A stretch of 64,000 bases of DNA from JAHRVQ01 sp051278195 (GTDB lineage: Bacteria; Pseudomonadota; Gammaproteobacteria; Pseudomonadales; Azotimanducaceae), in the NCBI GenBank assembly GCA_051278195.1, contig JBNMQM010000009.1, forward strand, positions 25,724 to 89,723. The letters are read 5' to 3'. Of this stretch, positions 27,491-35,974 are shown piece after piece; position 1 is the stretch's first letter, and each line of letters begins with the position of its first letter. Position numbers and translations under genes: made by a program. Under the pieces are notes generated by a model, which was given only the letters and a program-made list of their open reading frames with translations, searched no databases and had not been told where the DNA came from.

Positions 27491-28252
27491 CATCCATCAA
27501 CGCACGATAACTTACGCGGAATTTTGCTAAGAACGCACAAACACGATCTGCTATTTGCACCGGATTGAGCGCTAATGATTAAAACGGTAAGTGATCGGCA
27601 ATTGTTTCCGTAACTTAGAACCTAATAGTGGGTGCCCTGAGTTGCTCCTTCTTTTTTTTCGCGTGTGGTGGTCGTTCTTCCTCCTCGTCAAAAGTTCTGT
27701 CAAAAACTTAATGTTAACGCAGCATAACGTGGAATTTTCAATGTAATCACATTGATTTATTTTTGATTTTTTCGTTTGATAATTCTTCGTGACGCGCTAT
27801 GTGGCACCCTACCAACTAGGTAGGCCTAGACATCTAAACCTCCCACGTTGCGACCGATGAAACGAGGTCCAGTTTTTCGAAATTTGATCGCTGTTAACGT
27901 ACAACAGCAAGTGGCGGTTTGTGGGTCAAATAGCGTCAACAAAAATCTGCTATCAGGAAAAGCAGCCAATTCACTTCTGCGCCACAAGTAAATCTCTTAA
28001 GTGATCAACCAACATTCTGTAAGCCATCAGATCAGTAACTGGCAGATATTGACCGTTTCCATAAGAAAATTCGTGATTTAAACTTCTTTTCGCAAAACCT
28101 CCAAATTAAGATGTGTTTGAAAATTTGGAAAGCTTTGCTCAAAGCAAAAATTCCCAGAGCCTTTACATTAAAAATTGGCCAGTGTTAAATTGATATCACA
28201 AAATTACTCTGGGTTTTATTCATAATAAAACTTGTATACGAAAGGAAAAAAT
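27491..28252. other. AT-rich stretch upstream of the peptide gene
   Basis: No gene is recognisable. It has two small hairpins close to the peptide gene: GCTTTG/CAAAGC near 28130, and the palindrome listed at 28213-28231. The cluster promoter should lie here, but I cannot place it confidently; TTGATA near 28190 is a weak -35 candidate. Confidence 0.5.
28213..28231. promoter_or_regulatory. Palindrome before the peptide gene
   Basis: GTTTTATT and its exact complement AATAAAAC flank a 3-nt centre, ending 21 bp before the peptide start codon. It could be an operator or a leader hairpin near the ribosome site. Confidence 0.45.
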
Positions 28253-28444
28253 ATGCGAGAACTAAACGAACAAGAAGTTGAAAATGTCTCCGGTGGCTTG
28301 TCAGTGGTAGAGGGCGGTATATTGATAACAACTATCGGACTCGGCGCGTTATCCGGACCAATTGCTATAGGAGCACTTGCTATGGGTCTCGGCCTGACCA
28401 TGCTGGTTGGTGGTACTGCAGTTGATGAAGGCTACTGCTCGTAG
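28253..28444 (+). CDS. Double-glycine-leader peptide, candidate microcin/bacteriocin precursor
   Basis: A 63-residue peptide with the leader MRELNEQEVENVSGG, which fits double-glycine leaders of class II microcins: MREL start, hydrophobic anchors and GG at 14-15. The predicted core is 48 residues, rich in Gly, Leu, Ile and Ala with small-residue spacings (GLGALSGPIAIGALAMGLG) that suit a membrane helix. It contains one Cys (62, in YCS) and no Lys, Arg or His; its charge is about -3. AAAGGA stands well placed before the ATG. Downstream genes encode the matching C39 exporter and adaptor plus acyl-activation enzymes, so I infer that the core is exported and perhaps fatty-acylated. Antibacterial activity is not shown by sequence. 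Confidence 0.82.
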   Translation: MRELNEQEVENVSGGLSVVEGGILITTIGLGALSGPIAIGALAMGLGLTMLVGGTAVDEGYCS

Positions 28445-28536
28445 CTTGCCTGTAGCAACCCGGTTTCGAAACTTGTGATTCCTAATTGCCGTTGGTCAAA
28501 TTAGTTAGCGCGTTGCGACGTCGGTATTCAATGTGA

Positions 28537-28571
28537 AGGAGGGCATGCGCGGTTAAGTAGCGAGCCCTCCT
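28537..28571 (+). promoter_or_regulatory. Hairpin between the peptide gene and its downstream genes
   Basis: AGGAGGGC pairs with GCCCTCCT (8 bp) over a 19-nt loop, without a T-run. Such a structure after a precursor gene could stabilise the short mRNA or reduce read-through, giving more peptide than exporter. That role is inferred. Confidence 0.5.
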
Positions 28572-28643
28572 GAACATCGGGGCTATCGCTATGAACAATG
28601 AGCTTACAATTTTTGAATTAAATTTGGATATTTAGGATTTAAA

Positions 28644-29669
28644 ATGGATTGGATGAAGCTAGATCGATACCCTGATGGTCATCAACAATGGTCTGTTTTG
28701 TCTGGGGACAATGTTTTCACCGAATCGAGCAAGGCTGAAGTACGAAAGCTCTGCCTAAATTGGTTTCCTCTTAGTCAAAAGTTGTTCTCTAGTCCAGGCA
28801 CTACAAAATATGTCCCCGCAATTTGCCTCCCTGAATTAGCGGATCTTATTCATCAGGTATTCGTATCCAAATTTCGTGTGTACATTTGGTTATTCTCGAT
28901 TGCGCTTTTCTTAGTTGTTGTACTTTCGGTTTTTTACAGGGATTTTTTAGCTTTTAGTCACTTATTAGGCTCGCTAGTGATTGTGCTAAGCTATTGTCTA
29001 TTCGAATATCGTCTGTTTGTTAAACCCTACGCAAGAATCAGAGACCACACCCTATTTTATCGTTGGCTCAAACAGAAGGCGTCGGAAAAAAAATCACAGT
29101 ACATTCTGATTACCATCTTAATTTTCTTACCGGTTTTTTTTCAAGAAATATTTTACCTACAAGGTTACGTGCTTGAAGATATCGTTGAGTCATACGGTCT
29201 GGTATATGCGCTGGCTAATTCAGGTGAATGGTGGCGTTACTTAACGGGACCCTTTTTTCATAATAACTTGCTGCACTGGGTCGGCAACTTCTCACTGCTA
29301 CTCTTGGCGGTTGTTTTGGTCTCTCCTTTCAGCAGCGTGAAGATTGTCCCATTCTTCCTAGTCGCTACAATTGCCAGCGCTGTACCGGCCCAATTTTCAT
29401 TCTGGCACGAACCAGTTGACGGCTTTGTCGGCATTTCAGGTGGTGTGTTTGGACTATTTGGCTGGGCTACCGGGAACGCATATCGGCAGCGAGCCCTACT
29501 TCCGGAGTACTATTCCCTCCATCTTGCATTATTTGTCCTAGCCAGCCTGCTCCTGCCATTGATGACGGATAATGAGGTCAGCCATCGTGGACACGTTGCC
29601 GGATTTGTACTTGGCCTGTTGTTTGGATATCTTGGAATATCCGAAAAACCGAGAAACCGTCTTTCCTAA
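28644..29669 (+). CDS. Rhomboid-family intramembrane serine protease
   Basis: A 341-aa membrane protein. An N-terminal cytosolic part (about 1-75) and extra helices precede the rhomboid core. In the core, GEWWRYLTGPFFHNNLLHWV resembles the GlpG L1 loop with its conserved His and Asn (H211, N215), the nucleophile is Ser265 in GISGG, and the catalytic His is H317 in HRGHVAGFVLG. Active rhomboids cut transmembrane substrates inside the bilayer. It lies between the peptide gene and the acyltransferase in an all-plus cluster, so the hydrophobic peptide is an obvious candidate substrate; an immunity role is an alternative. AGGATTT precedes the ATG. Confidence 0.87.
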   Translation: MDWMKLDRYPDGHQQWSVLSGDNVFTESSKAEVRKLCLNWFPLSQKLFSSPGTTKYVPAICLPELADLIHQVFVSKFRVYIWLFSIALFLVVVLSVFYRDFLAFSHLLGSLVIVLSYCLFEYRLFVKPYARIRDHTLFYRWLKQKASEKKSQYILITILIFLPVFFQEIFYLQGYVLEDIVESYGLVYALANSGEWWRYLTGPFFHNNLLHWVGNFSLLLLAVVLVSPFSSVKIVPFFLVATIASAVPAQFSFWHEPVDGFVGISGGVFGLFGWATGNAYRQRALLPEYYSLHLALFVLASLLLPLMTDNEVSHRGHVAGFVLGLLFGYLGISEKPRNRLS

Positions 29670-29713
29670 GAAACGCGCAATGAAAATCGCCAATTAACGA
29701 GCATGGTCAAAAA

Positions 29714-30571
29714 ATGGTTTGCAAGGGTGTAGTTAGTTCATTCGCGGAAGTAGTCTCACCTCTCGTTGGCAATGTCTTTAGTAGGCACTCGGATATCGAA
29801 GTCGTAACTGCGAAAAGCATGGAGTACCTTCTGGGCGAATCCCCACGCGAAGCGCTGGCACTCGCGCGATCTTGGCAAAAACAACGCATGCGTATTGAGC
29901 AGGACTTTCGTGATCTAACCAATTTACGCTGTGATCTGATCGAAGCTAGCAGTTCGAAGATCAAAATTCCTGACGAGATCTTACTGCATAATTTCCTAGC
30001 GCGGACAACTAACGGGATCGTTTTAGCCTCTATTCACATGGGTAGCTACGTACCTGCAATTTTTAGAATCGCAAGCAAACTCAAGGGTCGCAAATTACTC
30101 TTACTACGCAGATCTGCAGGCAGGTTAGACGATCTATTTTGGCTTGAAATACTTTCCAAATACGACGTCCAGGTTGAAATATTTCAGGGCAAGGGCGCTG
30201 CAATAGGACTGTTACAAGGAATTCGGCGAGGTGGCATTGCAATCTTGTTTTACGATTTACCGATGAGGTGGGGAGAGGTTCACCCAGTGACTGTCCTCGA
30301 AAAACGTCTAGGGTGGGCATCCGGCCCCGCTCGCCTTGCCTGCTTAGGACAAGCTCATTTGGTGCCATTTATTTGTCACGAGTTCGAGAACGAAAACATC
30401 TGCACATTTGGTGAGATATTGGAACCGTCAGGCAAGTCTGATTTACGTTCAGTAGGATGTGTCGGTCAACACATGGCCGCAGAGGCTGGCAAAGTCATAC
30501 GAAAATATCCAGTTCAATGGCATAACTGGTACTTGGTCCCTGAAATGCTTTCAGGAATTGCAAGTGAATAG
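29714..30571 (+). CDS. LpxL/HtrB-like acyltransferase family protein
   Basis: A 285-aa protein resembling the lysophospholipid and lipid A acyltransferase superfamily. Residues 102-120 read IVLASIHMGSYVPAIFR, in the place of the Hxxxx[DE] catalytic motif, and later LLQGIRRGGIAILFYDLPM and GWASGPARLACLGQAHLVPF match the LpxL core. His108 is present, but the acidic residue expected at 113 is Val, so the catalytic dyad is altered. Such enzymes transfer acyl chains from acyl-ACP, and the cluster supplies an ACP and an acyl-AMP ligase. Peptide acylation is therefore my leading, unproven idea. There is no long N-terminal anchor, and the ribosome site before ATG 29714 is weak. Confidence 0.75.
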   Translation: MVCKGVVSSFAEVVSPLVGNVFSRHSDIEVVTAKSMEYLLGESPREALALARSWQKQRMRIEQDFRDLTNLRCDLIEASSSKIKIPDEILLHNFLARTTNGIVLASIHMGSYVPAIFRIASKLKGRKLLLLRRSAGRLDDLFWLEILSKYDVQVEIFQGKGAAIGLLQGIRRGGIAILFYDLPMRWGEVHPVTVLEKRLGWASGPARLACLGQAHLVPFICHEFENENICTFGEILEPSGKSDLRSVGCVGQHMAAEAGKVIRKYPVQWHNWYLVPEMLSGIASE

Positions 30572-31829
30572 CAAAGCTAACAGTGGTTTATACCGCCAAG
30601 AAGCTCTCTGTTTTCAAGCAAGTCGCGGTCTCGGTCGGGTCATTTTAGTTCAACCACTATCATTCAGAATTTACACACTGGCGTTACTATCTTTCACCTG
30701 TGCGTTGATCTTCTATTTGTACTGGGCCGAGTACGCGAGAAAAGCAACTGTGGTTGGGTATTTGGAACCTAGCAAAGGAATAGTCCGAGTTTATCCAAAC
30801 TTAAATTCTGGAATCGTAAAGCGAGTGCTTGTGAAAAATGGGCAGGCTGTCGCTAGCGGCGACGTGCTTGTCGAATTGGGTTTCCCTAATAGTTTAGAAA
30901 GTGGTGGTGACGCGCTTGAACTCGTGTCTCGAGAACTATCGCATCAGGAAACATTGCTGGGTTTGGAAACTGAACGTGTTAGCCAAAACTTTGAAACAGA
31001 AATTCTTAGATCCAATCAAAGATTAGAAGAGATCGATGTCGAGTTAGCCGAATTAGCGAAATATGTTGCGTTACAGCGAGATCAAATTGACGTAGCCAAC
31101 AAGCACGTAGCGTCGTTGTCGAAACTACGGAAAAACAATTCTATCAGCGAAATTGAGTTACTGAGAAGCGTATCAGAAAAAATTGAACAAGAAAAAAGCC
31201 TTGCGATACTTACGCATCAGCAGCTGCAAGTATCGGCAAGGCGAACTGGAATAAATCATGAGTTGAATAGGCTTCCGGATCGTTTTGCAAGCGAAAAAAC
31301 CCAACTAGCACTAAGGCTATCGGAGATACGACAAAGAATTACCCAGATAAAAGTCCGGCGAGGGGTTACCGTGACCGCGCCTGAATCTGGAACTATCAAT
31401 TTCTTACAGGTAAAACGTGGAGAAGCGGTTTCCACTAACAAACCGATCCTAGGCATTCAACCTGAGGACTCACAACTGCAGGCTATTTTGTTAATCCCTA
31501 GTAGCGCGGTTGGGTTCATCGAATCAGGAATGCCTCTTCGTATATCGTTTGATTCGTTTCCTCATCAGCAATTCGGAACCCAATCCGGTAACTTGCTTTC
31601 CATATCGAAAGCGCCAATTTCGCCAGATGACTATTCCGGACCAATTGGTATTAAGGCGCCAGTCTATCTAGCCAGGGCGAAGCTACAAAACCCCTACGTC
31701 TTAGCCTTCGGAGAGAGGAAGGCACTAGTGCCAGGCATGCTGTTTGTCTGCGACATTATCTTGGAGCGGCGGTCTATGATCGACTGGATGCTTGAACCTC
31801 TGTATAGCTTAAGGGGTAGAACGCAATGA
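30564..31829 (+). CDS. HlyD/CvaA-type membrane fusion protein
   Basis: A periplasmic adaptor of about 421 aa. One transmembrane helix near residues 34-54 (YTLALLSFTCALIFYLYW) is followed by the lipoyl-like half VVGYLEPSKGIVRVYPN...GIVKRVLVKNGQAV, long heptad-rich coiled coils, and the returning barrel with GTINFLQVKRGEAV. This is the CvaA-like branch that pairs with C39 peptidase ABC exporters. I start at GTG 30564, 7 nt after AGGA and overlapping the previous stop, since the longer upstream frame overlaps 100 bp of the acyltransferase gene. Its stop overlaps the exporter start (ATGA). Confidence 0.88.
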   Translation: MNSKANSGLYRQEALCFQASRGLGRVILVQPLSFRIYTLALLSFTCALIFYLYWAEYARKATVVGYLEPSKGIVRVYPNLNSGIVKRVLVKNGQAVASGDVLVELGFPNSLESGGDALELVSRELSHQETLLGLETERVSQNFETEILRSNQRLEEIDVELAELAKYVALQRDQIDVANKHVASLSKLRKNNSISEIELLRSVSEKIEQEKSLAILTHQQLQVSARRTGINHELNRLPDRFASEKTQLALRLSEIRQRITQIKVRRGVTVTAPESGTINFLQVKRGEAVSTNKPILGIQPEDSQLQAILLIPSSAVGFIESGMPLRISFDSFPHQQFGTQSGNLLSISKAPISPDDYSGPIGIKAPVYLARAKLQNPYVLAFGERKALVPGMLFVCDIILERRSMIDWMLEPLYSLRGRTQ

Positions 31830-33928
31830 GTTTAAGTTTTGGTCGTGTTCGAGGCTTGCCGTCACTGATCCAGGCCGAGTCATCGGAGTGCGGTTTGGTA
31901 TGTTTGTGCATGATAGCTGCCTACTACGGTCACCATACCGACCTTACTCAACTCCGAGAAAGATTTTCAATATCATCCAAAGGCGCAACGCTTCAATCAC
32001 TCATTGCAATTGCTGACCAACTCGGATTATCCAGCCGGGCTGTTAGTGTCGAGATGAATGAACTGAAAGAGTTGAAGTGTCCTGCACTTTTACATTGGAA
32101 TTTTGATCACTTTGTTGTTCTAAAAAAGATTTCTTCAAAAAGCGTTGTCATCCACGATCCTGCTGTGGGAGCAAGAGAGTACTCGCTTGCTGAAGTTAGT
32201 CATCGGTTCACGGGGATAGCGCTTGAGTTTTCGCCCAGACAAGCGTTCGAGTCTGGTGTTTTTCGTTCAAAACTTGGGCTTTTGAAATTTTGGGAAGGCA
32301 ACCGCGGGCTCGGGTTTTCATTGGCGCAAATACTTGTGCTTTCATTGCTAATTCAGATTTTTGCGCTGATGTCGCCATTCTATGTTCAGACTGTTGTTGA
32401 CGACGTCTTGATCAAAAATGACATTGATTTGCTGATAGTACTCGCTTTTGGTTTTTTGGGTTTAACCATAGTGTCAGTCTTTAGCAAAGCGATGAGGGGT
32501 TTTGGTGGTCTTTATTTAGTCACGCAGTTGAATTACAACATTGGCAATAGCGTTATGCATCACTTGATGCGATTGCCACTTGCCTATTTTGAGAAACGCC
32601 ACACAGGTGATGTGGTTTCGCGCTTTGCTTCGACTAAGCCGATTCAAGAATTTATTACCAACGGAACCGTCGTTGTTGTAATTGACGGCATTCTTTCGCT
32701 ATCAACATTGGCGCTAATTTTTCTCTATTCGTCGAAGCTAGCGACCATTGTAATTGCCGCCACCGTGCTTTACGCAATCTACCGTTGGCTTCAATTTCAA
32801 CCGCTGCGCAATGCGAACCATGATGCGATTACTGCTGACGCAAAACTGCAAACTATTTTTATAGAAACCATACGCTCGCTACAGGGAATTAAAACGGCTG
32901 GGCGTGAAGTGGAACGACAAGGAACTTGGCGTAATCAATTCTCAGAGGGTATGAATACAAACGCGAGAATTGGGCGCCTGACGATCTACCACGAGGCAAT
33001 TAGTGGTTTTCTGATGGGCGGAGAGCTCATACTTGTCGTTTATTATGGGGCTCTAGAGGTTATTGATGGGGTGATGACAATAGGTATGCTTTATGCATTT
33101 ATGGCTTATCGATCGCAGTTCTCTACCGCAACGGCATCGATGATCAACCAGTTCATCGAGTACAAGATGATTGGACTGCATCTGGACAGAGTTGCAGATA
33201 TTGTTCATACGGACAAAGAGCTAGGACTGGGCGCCGAATCCGAAATCTTAATACCCATCAAGGGACAACTGGATTTGGAGAAAGTAAGTTTTAGCTATTC
33301 AACGATGGAAGAGCCGCTATTTCGTGACTTTTCAGTCCGCATAAATCCGGGCGACTTTCTCGCTATCCAAGGTCCTTCTGGCATCGGCAAGTCAACGCTG
33401 ATTAAATTACTTATGGGGCTTCTTCCACCGACAAGTGGGCGCTTGACCATCGACGGTTTCCCAATCGATACCGTTGGCCTGCGGTCTTTTCGTCGAAAAA
33501 TTTCTGCAGTCATGCAAGACGATGTTTTGTTTACTGGAAACCTGAAGAACAACATTGCTTTTTTTGACCTTGAACCAAGACTCGAAGATATCGTAAGCGT
33601 TTGTGAGATTGCCTGTATTCACCAAGACATTCAACGAATGCCAATGGGGTACGACTCACTAATTGGTGACATGGGTTGTGCGCTATCAATGGGCCAGCAA
33701 CAACGAATCCTGTTAGCACGCGCTTTGTACTCAAACCCCAGCATAATCTTCCTTGATGAGGGTACAGCCCATGTTGATTTGGCAACAGAAGATAAGATTT
33801 TTACGGGGTTAAAAGCACTTGGCACTACGTGTGTGTATATATCTCACAATCCCCAACTGGCACGACACGCAGATATTGTCGTTGATTGGAGCGTGGACGG
33901 CCCAGTCGTATTCTATCCACAAAAATAG
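31826..33928 (+). CDS. Peptidase-containing (C39) ABC exporter for double-glycine peptides
   Basis: A 700-aa inner-membrane exporter. The N-terminal C39 peptidase has Cys22 (ESSECGLVCL), His95 (WNFDHFVVL) and Asp111 (IHDP), all three catalytic residues, so it should cut after the GG of the cluster peptide. A six-helix membrane domain spans about 165-440. The ATPase has Walker A GPSGIGKST at about 516, an ABC signature altered to LSMGQQQR, Walker B SIIFLDEG and H-loop His in YISHN. It matches CvaB-like exporters. With the HlyD-type adaptor and a TolC located elsewhere it would form a type I secretion route. Confidence 0.93.
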   Translation: MSLSFGRVRGLPSLIQAESSECGLVCLCMIAAYYGHHTDLTQLRERFSISSKGATLQSLIAIADQLGLSSRAVSVEMNELKELKCPALLHWNFDHFVVLKKISSKSVVIHDPAVGAREYSLAEVSHRFTGIALEFSPRQAFESGVFRSKLGLLKFWEGNRGLGFSLAQILVLSLLIQIFALMSPFYVQTVVDDVLIKNDIDLLIVLAFGFLGLTIVSVFSKAMRGFGGLYLVTQLNYNIGNSVMHHLMRLPLAYFEKRHTGDVVSRFASTKPIQEFITNGTVVVVIDGILSLSTLALIFLYSSKLATIVIAATVLYAIYRWLQFQPLRNANHDAITADAKLQTIFIETIRSLQGIKTAGREVERQGTWRNQFSEGMNTNARIGRLTIYHEAISGFLMGGELILVVYYGALEVIDGVMTIGMLYAFMAYRSQFSTATASMINQFIEYKMIGLHLDRVADIVHTDKELGLGAESEILIPIKGQLDLEKVSFSYSTMEEPLFRDFSVRINPGDFLAIQGPSGIGKSTLIKLLMGLLPPTSGRLTIDGFPIDTVGLRSFRRKISAVMQDDVLFTGNLKNNIAFFDLEPRLEDIVSVCEIACIHQDIQRMPMGYDSLIGDMGCALSMGQQQRILLARALYSNPSIIFLDEGTAHVDLATEDKIFTGLKALGTTCVYISHNPQLARHADIVVDWSVDGPVVFYPQK

Positions 33929-33945
33929 ACGAATGCGGTGTAACA

Positions 33946-34215
33946 ATGACGACAGAAATCAACATTATTACTATAGATCATTTACGTCAATGCTTGACCG
34001 ATATGATGGAGCGTGGGGATATGCCAAAATTTGACGGGGTCATTTGCGAAAGCAGCAGGATTGATGAACTGGGCCTAGACTCACTTAACCTTGCTGAATT
34101 GGGTATGCGCGTTGAAGACACAATTGGCATGCCACTAATGTGGGATTTCGAAAGTGAAATTGAAGTGCTCAAGGACGTGATTGGAGCCGCGACGATAGAC
34201 GAGAACGAGCAATGA
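33946..34215 (+). CDS. Acyl carrier protein
   Basis: An 89-aa acidic carrier protein of the ACP/PCP fold. The phosphopantetheine attachment motif is DELGLDSLNLAEL with Ser46. It is not the housekeeping AcpP, which has a different context and motif. It overlaps the acyl-AMP ligase gene by 4 bp (ATGA), so the ligase most likely loads a fatty acid onto this carrier. It starts 17 bp after the exporter gene, tying lipid activation to peptide export in one transcript. Confidence 0.9.
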   Translation: MTTEINIITIDHLRQCLTDMMERGDMPKFDGVICESSRIDELGLDSLNLAELGMRVEDTIGMPLMWDFESEIEVLKDVIGAATIDENEQ

Positions 34216-35768
34216 ATTTATTCGATGTTATCGCCAGTCACCATCAAACTGCGCCACTTACTTTCGAAACAAGGAAAGGCGAAGCCGTCACTTCACGGAG
34301 CGAGTTACTAGACAAAGCTACGATTTTTGCTGCTGAGCTAGGCGAGAAAAATGTAGTGCCCGGCGATACCGTTGCAATTTTAGCAGACACATCCCCATTC
34401 CTCTTGATCGCTATGGTTGGTGCCTGGAAAGCAGGCGCCTCAACTACTGTGTTACCAACGCCGACTATGCAATTCGATCTGCATTGGTGGGGTGGCCGGT
34501 GGTGCAAAATGTTGGAGGCATGCAAGGCAAATGCAATTGTCCTAGGGGAAGCGTACCTGGTCAAATTTGATTCGGCGGTAGCTACACAATCGTTTTCGCC
34601 CATAGCAAGGATCATTGAGGGAGAAGCGCTGTCCGCTAAACTACTGACCGAGCAACACTTGATTAGTTCCGTTGATATTTACCATAAGCAGTTTACATCA
34701 GGCACCACCGGCGAACCACAAATCGTCGAAGTTTCGCATCGCCAGATCATACAAAACGTCAGTGAATGTGGTGAACGGTTGCGCATAAATAGAGGCGACA
34801 AATTTCTTTCCTGGCTGCCGTTTTATCACGATATGGGGTTCATCTTCTCGCTTTGCGGCCCACTGGTTTGGAACATTCCTTTGGTGCTGGTAGAAACTCA
34901 GTTATTTAGTCGCAATCCAGCCGTTTGGCTTAGACTACTTACAAAACACCAGGCTACTATCACCGTTGCACCACCCAGCACATACGAAAATGTAGGGAAC
35001 TTCCTGCCAAAGAATAGAACGGCTAAGCTAAACTTGGAATCTGTTAGAATCGCCGCACTTGGCGCTGAACCAATTTATGCTCGCTCACTTGAGGCGTTTT
35101 CAAGTAGATTCAATTCCATAGGTTTCGAAAACAAAGCATTCACAACAGGATATGGCCTTGCTGAAGCAACCCTTTGCGTAACTGTGGCTGCGCCAGGCGA
35201 TGAGCTGACTTTTCACACGCTCGAGAATAGGGAAACACTGGTCGGTTGCGGCTATCCACTAGCAAGTGTCTCACTTTCGACAGGAAACGACGCTAGTTTA
35301 TCTGGCGCAAACGTTCAGCAAGAACTAGAAACGGAAATACTGATCCGTGGGCCAACCATGGCAGGCGCATTCTGTAATTCGGAAGGGTGGCTTGAGACTG
35401 GCGATCTTGGTTTTGTACGGAACGACAGTTTATTCGTTACAGGCAGGAAGAGGGAGCTAATCATTGTCAACGGACAGAATTTTTCGCCGATTTGGGTTGA
35501 AGCTATTGCTCGAGCCTATATCTCAATAACAGAAGATCGGAAGCGCGTATCTTGTGCTGCGTTCCAATCTGCTAGTGGGCGAGTTAGGTTAGTTTATGAA
35601 ACAAAGTGTGCCGACACAGGCATTGAAAAGGCACTGTCTAAAGTCATTCAAAGAAAGCTAGGTATATCTTTAAATGCGAGAGGAGTAGCAAGAAATTCGA
35701 TACCGTTTACGACGAGCGGAAAGCTTGCGCGGCTTGCCTGTGATAATAAGTTTCACAATGAGTTTTAA
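34212..35768 (+). CDS. Fatty acyl-AMP ligase (FAAL-type)
   Basis: A 518-aa member of the ANL superfamily. Core motifs are FTSGTTGEPQIVEVSH at about 161-176 (the usual Lys after Pro is Gln), SWLPFYHDMGFI (typical of fatty acyl-AMP ligases), TGYGLAEATL, TGDLGF and the C-terminal IPFTTSGKLAR with catalytic Lys504. FAALs activate fatty acids as adenylates and pass them to an ACP, not to CoA. The carrier encoded just upstream and overlapping is the natural acceptor. Fatty-acid chain length cannot be read from the sequence. No gene of the cluster follows it. Confidence 0.88.
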   Translation: MNLFDVIASHHQTAPLTFETRKGEAVTSRSELLDKATIFAAELGEKNVVPGDTVAILADTSPFLLIAMVGAWKAGASTTVLPTPTMQFDLHWWGGRWCKMLEACKANAIVLGEAYLVKFDSAVATQSFSPIARIIEGEALSAKLLTEQHLISSVDIYHKQFTSGTTGEPQIVEVSHRQIIQNVSECGERLRINRGDKFLSWLPFYHDMGFIFSLCGPLVWNIPLVLVETQLFSRNPAVWLRLLTKHQATITVAPPSTYENVGNFLPKNRTAKLNLESVRIAALGAEPIYARSLEAFSSRFNSIGFENKAFTTGYGLAEATLCVTVAAPGDELTFHTLENRETLVGCGYPLASVSLSTGNDASLSGANVQQELETEILIRGPTMAGAFCNSEGWLETGDLGFVRNDSLFVTGRKRELIIVNGQNFSPIWVEAIARAYISITEDRKRVSCAAFQSASGRVRLVYETKCADTGIEKALSKVIQRKLGISLNARGVARNSIPFTTSGKLARLACDNKFHNEF

Positions 35769-35974
35769 AGGTCTTGCCGCACGAGCTCATAATCGCATCG
35801 TACTGCCACATTAAGTTTATAGCGGTCCTTTCTAAGAACACTGACAAGTGAAGGCCTGCACAAATTGAGCGGATGGTCTGTAGCACAGCTGGTGGAAAGG
35901 CCCGACCTTTATATCTCCTAGGGGTTACCTATTGTTCTTAAGTAGCCTAACAAACGAAGAAAAAGAATAAGTCA

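Noticed and set aside
30459..30563. Longer N-terminus for the HlyD-type adaptor
   Set aside because: It would overlap over 100 bp of the acyltransferase gene and add unconserved sequence; GTG 30564 has a good AGGA site.
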